A stretch of DNA of 64,000 nucleotides from Palaemon carinicauda. Its lineage: Eukaryota; Arthropoda; Malacostraca; Decapoda; Palaemonidae. The DNA lies in the NCBI RefSeq assembly GCF_036898095.1, contig NC_090729.1:149773859-149837858 (forward strand), read 5' to 3'. The notes below the pieces were generated by a model. The model saw only the letters and a program-made list of their open reading frames with translations, had not been told where the DNA came from and did not search any database. Shown here piece after piece: positions 24,101 to 38,449 of this stretch (positions are counted from its first letter, which is position 1; each line of letters starts with the position of its first letter). A program made the position numbers and the translations under genes.

Positions 24101-27100
24101 AGAATTAAAATTGAATTATGATAATAATTAAAATTAAAATTAAAGTTAAAATTAACATTAAAATAATAATAATAATTAAAATTAAATTTCAAATTAAAAT
24201 GATGATAATAATTACAATTAAAAATAAAGTTAAAATTAATATTAAAATAATAATAATAAAATTGAAATTAAATCTATAATAATAATAATAATTAAAATTA
24301 AAAATAAAATTATAATTAGAATAATAATAATAATTGAAATTAATATTAAAATCAAAATAATAATAATGATTAAAATATAATTTGAAATTAAAATAATAAT
24401 AATTAAAATTAATATTAAAATTAAAATAATGATAATATTCAATATTAAACGTAAAATTTAGGTAATAATAACAATTGAAATTAAAATTGAAATAATAATA
24501 TCAATTAAAATTAAAATAAAATTTAAAATAAAAATATCAAAAATAATTAAAATTGAAATTGAAATTAAAATGATAATAATAATTAGAATTAATATTAAAA
24601 TTAAAATGGTAATGATAAAATAAAAATTTGAATTATAATAAAGATAATAATTAAAATTAAAATTAAAATAATAGTACCAATTAAAATAAAAATCAAAATT
24701 AGAATAATAATAATAATTAAAATTAAAATTAAAAAGAAAAATAATAATAATTAAAATTAAAATGAAAATGATAAAATTAATGAAAATTAAAATTAATATT
24801 GTAATAATGATAAGTTAAAATAAAAATAAATATAATAATAATGATTGAAATTAAAACTGAAATAATAATAATAATTATAAATAAAATTGAAATTAAAATA
24901 ATAATAATAAATAAAATGAAAATTTTAATTAAAATAATGATAATTAAAATTAAAGTTAAAGTTAAAATTAATATTAATATAATAATAAATAAAATTGAAA
25001 TTAAAAATGAAGCATTAAAAATAAAAATAAAAATAAAAATAAAATGATTAGAATTAAAATTGAAATAAAATTAAAATAATAATAATAATTAAAATTAAAA
25101 TAATAATAATAATAATTAAAATTAAAAATTAAATTAAAATTAAAATAATAATTCAATTAAAAAAAATTAAAATTAAAATTAAAAATAAAATACTAATTAA
25201 AATCAGAATTAAAATTGAATCTATAATTATAGTTCAAATTAAAATTAATATTATAATCAAAATAATAATAATAATTAAGATTAATATTAAAATCAAAATG
25301 ATAATAATAATAAAAATTTAAATAAAAATAAAAATAATAGTAATTAAAATAAAAATAAAAATAACAATAATAATTAATATTAAAAGTAAAATTTAAATAC
25401 TGATAAGAAGTAAAATTAAAATCAAATTTAAAATAAAAATTATAGAAAATATTAATATTAAAATTGAAATTAAAATGACTATAATTAAATTTAAAATTGA
25501 AATTAAAATAATAGTGATAATTAAAATAAAAGTTAAAATTATAATAAAGATAATAATCAAAATTAAAATTGAAAAAATAGTACCAGTTAAAATCAAAATT
25601 AAAACGAAAATAATATTAATGATTAAAATTAAGATTAAAATGAAAATAATAATTAGGATTAAAATAAAAATAATAAAATTAATGAAAATTAGAATTAATA
25701 TTTGAATAATGATAATAGTTGAATTTAAAATTAGAATAATAATAATGATTAAATTTGAAACTAAAATAACAATAACAATTATAATTAAAATAAAATTACA
25801 ATAATGATAAAAATTAAAAATGAAATTAAAATTGAATTATGATAATAATTAAAATTAAAAATAAAGTTAAAATTAACATTAAAATAATAATAATAATAAA
25901 AATTAAAATTCAAATTAAAAGGATGATAATAATTACAATGAAAATTAAAGTTAAAATTAATATTAAAACAATAATAATTAAAATTGAAATTAAATCTATA
26001 ATAATAATAATAATTAAAATTAAAAATAAAATTATAATTAGAATAATAATAATAATCAAAATTAATATTAAAATCAAAATAAAAATAACGATTAAAATCG
26101 AATTTAAAATTAAAATAATAATAATTGAAATTAATATTAAAATTGAAATAATAATAATAATCAATATTAAACGTAAAATTGAAATAATAATAACAATTGA
26201 AATTAAAATTTAAATAATAATATTAATTAAAATTAAAATCAAATTTAAAATAAAAATAATAAAAATAATTAATAATGAAATTGAAATTAAAATGATAATA
26301 ATAATTAAAATTAATATTGAAATCAAAATGATAATGATAAAATAAAAATTTGAATTATAATAAAGATAATAATTAAAATTGAAATTGAAATGATAGTACC
26401 AATTAAAAGCCAAATTTAAAGTAAAATAATAATAATGATTGAAATTAAAATTAAAATGAAAAATAATGATAATAATTAGAATTAAGATTAAAATAATAAA
26501 ATTAATGAAAACTAAAATTAATATTGTAATAATGATAACTTAAAATTAAAATTGAAATAATAATAATGATTGAAATTAAAACTAAAATAATAGTAATATT
26601 TATAATTAAAATTAAAATTAAAATAATAATTATGATTATAATTAAAATTAAAATTAGAATTAAAATAATGATAATATTTAAAATTAAAGTTAAAATTAAT
26701 ATTAAAATAATAATAATTAAAATTGAAATTAAAATTAAAATAATAAAACCAATTAAAATAAAAACTAAAATTAAAGTAATAATAATAATTAAAATTGAAA
26801 TAAAAACAACTAAAATAATAATAATAATTAAAATTAAAATTAAAATTGAAATTAAGATAATTTAATTAAAAAAATTTAAAATTAAAATTAAAATTAAAAT
26901 GATAATTGAAATTATAATTGAAATTAAATCTCTAATAATAATGATAATTCAAATTTAAATTATGATTAAAATTGAGATAATAATAATAAATTGATATTAA
27001 AATCAAAATAATAATAATAATTAAAATTGAAGTAAAAATTTAAATAATATCATCCAAAATTAGGATTAAAATTGAAATAATAATAATTATTATTAAACGT

Positions 27101-27440
27101 AAAATTTAAATAATAATAATTAAAATCAAAATTGAAATAATAATAATCAAAATTAAAATCAAATTTGAAATTGAAATAATAGAAATAATTAAAATTAAAA
27201 TTGAAATAAAAATAATGGTAATAATTAAAATTAAAATTAAAATTAAAATTGAAATTATAATGATATTTAAAATAAAAATAAAAATTATAATAAAGATAAT
27301 AATTAAAATCAAAATCAAAATAATAATACCAATTAAATTCAAAATTGAATCTAAAACAATAATAGTAATTAAAATTAAAATGAAAATGTAAATGATAATA
27401 ATAATTAAAATAAAATTAAAATTGAAATAACAATAATAAT
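24100..27440 (+). repeat. Four units, source of the 2.6-kb duplication
   Basis: AGTACC boxes are at 24673, 25579 and 26395, and as AATACC at 27325. ACGT partners at 24450 and 26172 are exactly 223 bp upstream and 27098 is 227 bp upstream. The 25579 cassette has AAGT and 194-bp spacing. A marker AAAAGCCAAATTT follows the box at 26395 and recurs only at 29011 and 57257. It pairs with 54.95-58.24 kb at 30846-30857. Confidence 0.85.
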
Positions 27441-30010
27441 TATAATTATAAATAAAATTTAAATTAAAATAATAATAATAAATAAAATGAAAATTTTAAT
27501 TAAAATAATGATAATTAAAATTAAAGTTAAAGTTGAAATTAATATTAATATAATAATAATTAAAATTGAAATTGAAAATGAAGCATTGAAAATAAAAATA
27601 AAAATAAAAATAAAATGATAATTAGAATTAAAATTGAAATCAAATTAAAATAATAATAATAATCAAAATTAAAATAATAATAATAATTAAAATTAAAAAT
27701 TAAATTAAAATTAAAATAATAATTTAATTAAAAAAATTAAAATTAAAATTAAAATTAAAATTAAAATACTAATTAAAATCAGAATTAAGATTAAGTCTAT
27801 AATAATAGTTCAAATTAAAATTAATATTATAATCAAAATAATAATAATAATTAAGATTAATATTAAAATCAAAATGATAATAATAATAAAAATTTAAATA
27901 AAAATAAAAATAATAGTAATTAAAGTTAAAATAAAAATAACAAGAATAATTAATATTAAAAGTAAAATTTAAATACTGATAAGAAGTAAAATTAAAATCA
28001 AATTTAAAATTAAAATAATAGAAAATATTAATATTAAAATTGAAATTAAAATGATAATAATTAAATTTAAAATTGAAATTAAAATAATAGTGATAATTAA
28101 AATAAAAGTTAAAATTATAATAAAGATAATAATCAAAATTAAAATTGAAAAAATAGTACCAATTAAAATCAAAATTAAAATGAAAATAATATTAATGATT
28201 AAAATTAAGATTAAAATGAAAATAATAATTAGGATTAAAATTAAAATAATAAAATTAATGAAAATTAGAATTAATATTTGAATAATGATAATAGTTGAAT
28301 TTAAAATTAGAATAATAATAATGATTAAATTTGAAACTAAAATAACAACAACAATTATAATTAAAATTAAATTACAATAATGATAAAAATTTAAACTAAA
28401 ATTAAAATTAAATTATGATAATAATTAAAAGTAAAAATAAAATTAAAATTAACATTAAAATAATAATAATAATAAAAATTAAAATTCAAAGTAAAATGAT
28501 GATAATAATTACAATTAAAATTAAAGTTAAAATTAATATTAAAAAAATAATAATTAAAATTGAAATTAAATCTATAATAATAATAATAATTAAAATTAAA
28601 AATAAAATTATAATTAGAATAATAATAATAATTAAAATTAATATGAAAATCAAAATAATAATAATGATTAAAAATTGAATTTAAAATTAAAATAATAATA
28701 AAAATTAATATTAAAATTGAAATAATAATAATAATCAATATTAAACGTAAAATTGAAATAATAATAATAATCAATATTAAACGTAAAATTGAAATAATAA
28801 TAACAATTGAAATTAAAATTGAAATAATAATATTAATTAAAATTAAAATCAAATTTAAAATAAAAATAATAAAAATAATTAAGAATGAAATTGAAATTAA
28901 AATAATAATAATAATTAAAATTAATATTGAAATCAAAATGATAATGATAAAATAAAAATTTGAATTAAAATAAAGATAATAAATAAAATTGAAATTGAAA
29001 TGATAGTACCAATTAAAAGCCAAATTTAAAGTAAAATAATAATAATGATTGAAATTAAAATTAAAATGAAAAATAATGATAATAATTAGAATTAAGATTA
29101 AAATAATAAAATTAATGAAAACTAAAATTAATATTGTAATAATGATAACTTAAAATTAAAATTGAAATAATAATAATGATTGAAATTAAAACTAAAATAA
29201 TAGTAATATTATAATTAAAATTAAAATTAAAATAATAATTATGATTATAAAAATTAAAATTAAAATTAAAATAATGATAATATTTAAAATTAAAGTTAAA
29301 ATTAATATTAAAATAATAATAATTAAAATTGAAATTAAAATTAAAATAATAAAACCAATTAAAATAAAAACTAAAATGAAAATAATAATAATAATTAAAA
29401 TTAAAATATAAACAATTAAAATAATAATAATAATTAAAATTAAAATTAAAATTGAAATTAAGATAATTTAATTAAAAAAAATTTAAAATTAAAATTAAAA
29501 TTAAAATGATAATTAAAATTATAATTGAAATTAAATCTCTAATAATAATAATAATTCAAATTTAAATTATGATTAAAATTGAGATAATAATAATAAATTG
29601 ATATTAAAATCAAAATAATAATTAAAATTGAAGTTAAAATTAAAATAATATTAATCAAAATTAGGATTAAAATTGAAATAATAATAATTATTATTAAACG
29701 TAAAATTTAAATAATAATAATAATCAAAATTGAAATAATAATAATAATACAAATTAAAATCAAATTTGAAATTGAAATAATAGAAATAATTAAAATTAAA
29801 ATTGAAATTAAAATAATGGTAATAATTAAAATTAAAATTAAAATTAAAATTATAATGATGTTTAAAATAAAAATAAAAATTATAATAAAGATAATAATTA
29901 AAATCAAAATCAAAATAATAGTACCAATATTCAAAATTAAATCTAAAACAATAATAGTAATTAAAATGAAAATGAAAATGTAAATGATAATAATAATTAA
30001 AATAAAATTA
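27440..30010 (+). repeat. Tandem duplication (about 2.6 kb), private to HOR copy 1
   Basis: Text from about 24.87 to 27.44 kb recurs here. ATAAAATGAAAATTTTAATT is at 24911 and 27482 (offset 2571); AGTACC boxes at 25579/28155 and 26395/29005 give 2576 and 2610. HOR copy 2 has a single copy (56435, 57251, 58171). The junction near 27430-27455 switches from pre-Q text to unit text within ATAATTATAATTATAAATAA. Confidence 0.9.
28736..28807 (+). repeat. 36-bp tandem duplication of the ACGT box
   Basis: CAATATTAAACGTAAAATTG starts at 28736 and 28772, giving two intact ACGT boxes at 28746 and 28782. The downstream one lies exactly 223 bp from AGTACC at 29005. The source copy at 26172 and the HOR partner at 57028 have one box. 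The duplication accounts for the offset step from 2576 to 2610 apart from 2 bp. Confidence 0.93.
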
Positions 30011-31355
30011 AAATTGAAATAACAATAATAACTATAATTAATATTAATATTAGAATAATAATATTAAATAAAATTAAAATTAAAATTAAAATAATAATGA
30101 TAATTAAAATGGAAATTCAATTAATAACCATGATAATAATTACAATTAAAATTAAAATAATATTAATAGTAATTAAAATTAAATTTAAAATTATAATTAA
30201 GATTAAAATTATAATTAAGATTAAAATGATAATAATAATTAGAATTAAAATTAAAATTAAAAAAAATAATAATCAAAATGCAAATTAAAATTAAAATAAT
30301 TGAAATTAAAATTAAGAATAAAATTCTAATAAAAATAATAATAATGATAATTATAATTAGAATTAAAATAATAATTACAATTAAAATTAAAATTAAAATT
30401 AAAATAATAATTAAAATAAAAATTAAAATTAAAATTAAAATAATAATGATTAAAATTAACATTAAAATTAAAATCAAAACATTAATAATAATAATAATCA
30501 AAATTAGAATTAAACCTAAAATAATAATAACAATTTAGGTTAAAATTCAAATTAAAATAATAATTATTAAAATCAAAATTAAAATGAAAATAATAATAAT
30601 AATCAAATTAAAATTATAATTAAAATAATATTAATAATTAAAATTTGAAATAATATTAAAATTCAAATAATAGTAATAATCAAAATCAAAATTAAAATTA
30701 AAATAACAATGATTAAAACTAAAATTAGGATAATAATAATAATTGAATTTGATATTAAAATTAAAATAATGGTAATAATTAAAAATAAAATTAAAATTAA
30801 AATAATAATTATCAAAATTAAAATGAAAATTAGAATAATGATAATAATTATAATTAAAACAAAAGTTAGAATAATAATTGAATTTGAAATAATAGTAATA
30901 ATAAAATTAGAATTTAAATAAACAAAATAATTATAATTGAAATTTAAATTGAAATAATAATAATTGAAATTTAAATTAATATTAGAATAATGAAAATAAT
31001 TAAAATTAAATTTAAAAGAAAAATAATAATAATAATAGTTAAAATGAAGAATAAAATTAAAATAATAGTAATAATTATAATTAAGATTAAAATTAGAATA
31101 ATAATAATAATTTAAATTAAAATCAAAATTAAAATTGAAATGATATTTTAAATTAAAATCAAAACTAATATTGAAATAATAATAATAATTAAAATTGTAA
31201 TTGAAAAACAAATAATATTAATAATTAAAATTAAAATTAGAATTAAAATAAAAATAATAATTGAAATCAAAATTAAAATCAAAATAAAAATAATACTAAT
31301 AATTAAAATTAGGATTGACAATATAATTAAAATAATGATTTAATTAATATTAAAA
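30010..31355 (+). repeat. Q block, HOR copy 1, second
   Basis: Follows the pre-Q cassette with AGTACC at 29920. Carries Q-start text near 30060, AATGCAAATTAAAATT near 30278, the inverted repeat at 30513-30541 and TAGTTAAAATGAAGAATAAA near 31036, ending before TTGGC at 31356. It pairs with 58240-59610 at about 28254-28258. No gene is seen. Confidence 0.82.
30513..30541 (+). other. Inverted repeat, C-G version
   Basis: Arms AACCTAAA (30513-30520) and TTTAGGTT (30534-30541) with a 13-base loop carrying one C. The stem is a perfect 8 bp. Confidence 0.82.
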
Positions 31356-31973
31356 TTGGCATTAAAATTAAAACTGAAATAATGACAATAATTAAAATTA
31401 AAATTAAAATTAAAATTGAATAATAATAATAAGTAATATTAAAATTAAAATTAGGTTATAATAATAAATACAATTAAAATTGAAATTAAAATTGAATTAA
31501 TAATAATAATATTAAAATTTAAGATTCAAATTAAAAATAAAATAATAATAATAATAATTATAATTACCATTAAAATTGAAACTAAAATAATAATAATGAT
31601 ATTAATTAAAATGAAAATGAAAATGATAATAATAATTAAAATAAAAATAAAAATAATAAAATAATGAAAATTAAAATTAATATTTCAATAATGATAAGAG
31701 TTAAAATTAAAATTAAAATAATTATAATGATTAAAATAAAAATAAAGATAATAATAAAAATTATAATTAAAATTGAAAGTAACAAAATAATGATAATTAA
31801 AATTGAAATTAAAATAATGATAATAATTAAAATTGAAATTAAAGTGAAAATTAATATTAAAATAAAAATAATTAAGATTGAAATTAAAATTGAAATAATA
31901 TTAATAATTAAAATTAAAATGAAAATAAAAATGATAACAATAATTATTAAAATTAAGGTTAAAATAAAATTAA

Positions 31974-32051
<78 letters not shown>
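31974..32051 (+). repeat. AAT microsatellite
   Basis: About 26 uninterrupted triplets. The HOR partner at 60232-60306 is about one triplet shorter. Confidence 0.97.
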
Positions 32052-32326
32052 CAAATTAAAAAAGGAAATTAAAATTAAAATAATAATTTGATTCAAAAAA
32101 TTTTTCAAATTAAAATTAAAATTAAATCCAAAATAATGATAATAATAATTAAATTATAATTGATTTTATAATTGAAATAATAATAATAATTAAAATTAAT
32201 ATTAAAATAAAAGTAATAATAATAATCGAAATTGAAATTGAAATTAAAATAATGATAATAATAATCAAAATTAAAAATAAAACTAAAATAATAATGGTAA
32301 TTAAAACAAAAATTAAAATTATAATT

Positions 32327-32374
32327 AGGATAATAATTAAAATTAAAATTAGGATAATAATTAAAATTAAAATT
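32327..32374 (+). repeat. 24-bp tandem duplication
   Basis: AGGATAATAATTAAAATTAA starts at 32327 and 32351. The partners at 15.07, 43.85 and 60.58 kb have one copy, so it is private to this block. Confidence 0.9.
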
Positions 32375-32449
32375 AAAATAATAGTACCAATTGAAATCAA
32401 AATTAAAATGAAAATAATAATAATAATTAAAATTAAAATTAAAATCAAA

Positions 32450-35400
32450 ATAATTATAATAATTAAAATTATGATTAAAATAATAACATAATAGAAATTT
32501 AGAATTAATATTTGAATAATGACTGTTGAATTTAAAATTATAATTATAATAATGATTAAAATTACAACTAAAATAAAAATAATTATTATAATTAAAATTA
32601 AATTAAAATAATAATAATCAAAATTAAAATTAAAATAATGATAATAATTAAAATTAAGATTAAAGATAGAATTGATATTAAAATAATAATAATTAAAATT
32701 AAAATTAAAATTGAAATAATATTAAAAATTTGAATTAAAATTAAATTTAAAATAATAATAATTAAAATTAGAATTGATATAAAATTAAAATAATAATAAT
32801 AATTAAAATTAAAATTAAAATTAAGATAAAACAATAATTTAATTTAAAAAATTTTAAATTAAAATTAAAATAACAATTAATATTAAATTAAAATTAAATC
32901 TATAATAATAATAATAACTCAAATAAAAAAAATTTAATTAAAATAATAATAATAATCAAAATTAATAATAAAATCAAAATTGAAATAATAATAATTATTA
33001 TTAAAATCAAATTTAAAGTAAAATAATAAAAATAATTTAAAATTGAATTTTAAATAAAAATGATAATAATTAAAATGAAAATTTAAATCATAATAAAGAT
33101 AATTATTAAAATTAAAATTAAAATAATAGTACCAATTAAAATCAAAATTAGAATTAAAATAATGATAATGATTAAAATTAAAATGAAAATAATATTAGTT
33201 AAAATTGAATTTAAAATAATAAAATTAATGCAAATTAAAATTGATATTGTAATAATGATTAGTTAAAATTAAAACTAAAATAAAAATAATGAATAAAATT
33301 AAATCTAAAATAATAATGATAATTATAATTGAAATTGAAATAAAAATAATAATAAAAATTAAAATTAAAATTAAAATTAATATAATGATAATAATTACAA
33401 TTAGAGTTAAAGTTAAAATTATTATTAAAATAATAATAATTAAAATTGAAATTGAAATTGAAATATTAAAAATAAAAATAAAAATAAAAAATAAAAATAT
33501 TAATAATAATTAAAATTAAAATAAAAATAAAATTAAAATCAAAATTAAAATTAAAATAATGATAATAATTACAATTAAAATTAAATTTAAAATTAATGTT
33601 AAAATAATAATAATTGAAATTGAAATTAAATCTATACTAATAATAATGATTAAAATTAAAAATAATATTATAATTAGAATAAAAATAATAATTAAAATTA
33701 ATATTACAATCAAAATAATAACAATGATTAAAATTGATTTTGAAATAAAAATAATAATAATTAAAATTAATATTAAAATTAAAATAATAATAATGATCAA
33801 TATTAAACGTAAAATTGAAATAATAATAACAATTAAAATTAAAATTGAAATAATAATATTAATTAAAATTAAAATCAAATTTAAAATAAAAATAATAAAA
33901 ATAATTAAAATTGAAATGGAAATTGAAATGATAATAATAATTAAAATTAATATTAAAATTAAAATGATAATGATAAAATAAAAATTTGAATTATAATAAA
34001 GATAATAATTAAAATTAAATTAAAATAATAGTACCAATTAAAATCAAAATTAAAAGTAAAATTATAATAATGATTGAAATTGAAATTAAAATGAAAAATA
34101 ATGATAATAATTAGAATTAAAATTAAAACAATAAAATTAATGAAAATTAAAATTAATATTGTAACAATGATAAGTTAAAATTAAAATTATAATAATAATA
34201 ATGAATAAAATTAAAACTAAAATAATAATAATAATTATAATTAAAACTAAAATTAAAATAATAATAATCAAAATTAAAATTAAAATTGAATAGTGATAAT
34301 AATTGAAATTAAAATTAAAGTTAAAATTATTATTAAAAAATAATAATTAAAATTGAAATTAAAATTTAAATAATTTTAAAAATAAAAATAAAAAAATAAT
34401 AATTAAAATTAAAATTAAAATAAAATAAAAATAGTAATAATAATTAAAATAAAATTAAAATTGAAATTAAAATAATTTAATTAAAAAAATTAAAATTAAA
34501 ATTAAAATTAAAATGATAATTAGAATTAGAATTGAAATTAAATCTATAATAATAATGATAATGCAAATAAAAATTGAAATTATAATCAAAATAATAATAA
34601 TAAATAAATAAATATTAAAATCAAAATAATAATAATAATTAAAATTCAAATCAAAATTAAAATAATAATAATTAAAAATAATATTAAAATTAAAATAATA
34701 ATAATTAATATTAAACGTAAAATCGAAATAATAATAATAATTAAAGTTAAGATTGAAATAGTAATAATAATTAAAATTGAAATCAAATTTAAAGTAAAAT
34801 AATAAAAATAATTAAAATTAGAATTGATATAAAAATAACAATAATTAAAATTAAAATTAAAATTAAAATAATAATAATAATTAAAATGAAAATTTAAATC
34901 ATGATAAAGATAATTATTAAAATTAAAATTAAAATAATAGTACCAATTAAAATCAAAATTAGAAATAAAATAATAATGATTAAAATTAAAATGAAAAATA
35001 ATTATAGTTAAAATTAAAATTAAAATAATGAAATTAATGAAAATTAAAATTAATATTGTTATAATGATAAGTTAAAATTAAAATTAAAATAATAATAATG
35101 ATTAAAATTAAATCTAAAATAATAATGATAATTATAATTAAAATTGAAATAAAAATAATAATAATAATTAATATTAAAATTAAAATAAAGATAATAATTA
35201 CAATTAAAATTAAAGTTAAAATTAATATTAAAATAGTAATAATTAAAATTGAAATTAAAATTGAAATATTAAAAATAAAAATAAAAAAAAAATATCAATA
35301 ATAATTAAAATTAAAATTAAAATAAAATTAATATCAAAATTAAAATTAAAATAATGATAATAATTACAATTAAAATTAAAGTTAGAATTAATATTAAAAT

Positions 35401-38400
35401 AATAATAATTAAAATTGAAATTAAATCTATACTAATAATAATAATTAAAATTGAAAATAATATTATAATTAGAATAAAAATAATTATTAAAATTATTATT
35501 ACAATCAAAATAATGATTAAAATTGAATTTAAAATAAAAATAATAATAATTAAAATTCATATTAAAATTAAAATAATAATAATAATCAATATTAAACGTA
35601 AAATTGAAATAAGAAATAACAATTGAAATTAAAATTGAAATAATAATATTAATTAAAATTAAAATCAAATTTATAATTAAAATAATAAAAATAATTAAAA
35701 TTGAAATTGAAATTGAAATGATAATAATAATTAAAATTAATATTAAAATTAAAATGATAATGATAAAATAAAAATTTGAATTATAATAAAGATAATAATT
35801 AAAATTAAAATTAAAATAATAGTACCAATTAAAATCCAAATTGAAAGTAAAATTATAATAATGATTGAAATTGAAATTAAAATGAAAAATAATGATAATA
35901 ATTAGAATTAAAATTAAAACAATAATATTAATGAAAATTAAAATTAATATTGTAACAATAATAAGTTAAAATTAAAATTAAAATGATAATAATGAATAAA
36001 ATTAAAAGTAAAATAATAATAATAATTATAATTAAAACTAAAATAAAAATAAAAATCAAAATTAAAATAAAATTAAAGTTAAAATTATTATTAAAAAATA
36101 ATAATTAAAATTGAAATTAAAATTGAAATAATTTTAAAAATAAAAGTAAAAATAATAATAATAATTAAAATTAAAATTAAAATAAAATTAAAATAATAAT
36201 AATAATTGAAATATAATTAAAATTGAAATTAAAATAATTTAATTAAAAAATTAAAATTAAAATTAGAATTAAAATGATAATTAGAATTAGAATTAAAATT
36301 AAATCTATAATAATAATGATGATGCAAATAAAAATTAAAATTATAATTAAAATAATAATAATAAATAAATATTAAAATCAAAATAATAATAATAATTAAA
36401 ATTCAAATCAAAATTAAAATAATAATAATTAAAATTAATATTAAAATTAAAATAATAATAATTGATATTAAACATGAAATTGAAATAATAATAATAATTG
36501 AAATTAAAATTGAAATAATAATAATAATTAAAATTGAAATAAAATTTTAAGTAAAATAATAAAAATAATTAAAATTAAAATTGAAATAAAAATGATAATA
36601 ATAATTAAAATTGAAATTAAAATTAAAGTAATTATAATAATCAAAATAAAAATTTAAATCATAATAAAGATAATTATTAAAATTAAAATTAAAATAATAG
36701 TACCAATTAAAATCAAAATTAGAAATAAAATAATAATAATGAATAAAAGTAAAATGAAAAATAATTATAGTTAAAATTAAAATTGAAATAATAAAATTAA
36801 TGAAAATTAAAGTTAATATTGTAATAATGATAAGTTAAAATTAAAATCAAAATAATAATAATGATTAAAATTGAATCTAAAATAATAATGATAATTATAA
36901 TTAAAATTTAAATAAAAAAAATAATAATAATTAAAATTAAAATTAGAATTAAAATAATGATAATAATTACAATTAAAATTAAAGTTAAAATAATATTAAA
37001 ATAATAATAATTAAAATTGAATTTAAATCTATAATAATAATAATAATTAAAATTAAAACTAAAATTATAATTAAAATAATAATAATAAATAACATTAATA
37101 TTAAAATCAAAATAATAATAATGATTAAAATTGAATTTAAAATTAAAATAATAATAATGAAAATTAATACTAAAATTAAAATAATAATAATAATCAATAT
37201 TAAACGTAAAATTGTAATAATAATAACAATTGAATTTAAAATTGAAATAATAATATTAATCAAAATTAGAATCAAATTTAAAATAAAAATATCTAAAATT
37301 ATTAAAATTGAAATTGAAATTAAAATGATAATAATAATTAAAATTAATATTAAAATTAAAGTGATAATGATAAAATAAAAATTTGAATTATAATAAAGAT
37401 AATAATCAAAATTAAAATTAAAATAATAGTACCAATTAAAATCCAAATTAAAAGTAAAATAATAATAATGATTGAAATTAAAATTAAAATGAAAAATAAT
37501 GATAATAATTAGAATTAAGATTAAAATAATAAAATTAATGAAAACTAAAATTAATATTGTAATAATGATAACATAAAATTAGAATTAAATTAATAATAAT
37601 GATTGAAATTAAAACTAAAATAATAGTAATAATTATAATTAAAATTAAAATTAAAATTAAAATACTAATAATAATCAAAATTGAAATTAAAATTAAAATT
37701 AAAATAATGATAATGTTTAAAATTAAAGTTAAAATTAATATCAAAATAATAATAATTGAAATTAAAATTAAAATTAAAATAATAAAAATTAAAATAAAAA
37801 CTAAAATGAAAATAATAATAATAATAAAATTAAAATAAAAACAATTAAAAAAACTAATTGAAATTAAAATTAAAATTAAAATTAAAATAATAATTTAGAT
37901 AAAAAAAATTTAGAATTAAAATTAAAATTAAAATGATAATTAATATTATAATTGAAATTAATTCTCTGATAATAATGATAATTCATATTAAATTTAAATT
38001 ACAATTGAAATAATAATAATAAATTGATATTAAAATCAAAATAATAATAATAATTAAAATTGAAATTAAAATTAAAATAATATCAATTAAAATTAGGATT
38101 AAAATTGAAATAATAATAATTATTATTAAACGTAAAATTTAAATAATAATACTTAAAATTAAAATTGAAATGATAATAATAATCCAAATTAAAATCAAAT
38201 TTGAAATTGAAATAATAGAAATAATTAAATTTAAAATTAATATTAAAATAATGGTAATAATTGAAATTAAAATTAAAATTAAAATTAGAGTGATATTTAA
38301 AATAAAAATGAAAATTATAATAAAGATAATAATTAAAATCAAAATCAAAATAATAGTACCAATTAAATTCAAAATTAAATCTAAAACAATAATAGTAATA

Positions 38401-38420
38401 AAAATTCAAATGAAAATGTA
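32450..38420 (+). repeat. Run of seven cassette units
   Basis: AGTACC boxes are at 33128, 34030, 34939, 35821, 36699, 37429 and 38355. ACGT partners are at 33808 (222), 34716 (223), 35597 (224), 37205 (224) and 38131 (224); 36473 is decayed to ACAT at 226 bp; 33128 has none. The first four units parallel 15881, 16760, 17673 and 18566 at an internal offset of about 17.25 kb; the unit at 36699 is extra relative to that run. No gene is seen. Confidence 0.88.
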
Positions 38421-38446
38421 AATGATAATGAAAATGTAAATGATAA
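38411..38446 (+). repeat. 18-bp tandem duplication
   Basis: TGAAAATGTAAATGATAA occurs at 38411 and 38429, doubling a motif that follows each pre-Q cassette once. Confidence 0.93.
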
Positions 38447-38449
38447 TGA

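Larger units (their letters stand above)
31355..32450 (+). repeat. X block with AGTACC box, HOR copy 1, second
   Basis: Opens at TTGGCATTAAAATT (31356), then ATTAGGTTATAATAATAAAT, the TTTAAGATTCAAATT landmark near 31518, a 78-bp AAT tract and AGTACC at 32383 preceded by AATTAGGATAATAATT. It pairs with 59610-60630 and, within the same HOR, with 14125-15200. No gene is seen. Confidence 0.8.
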
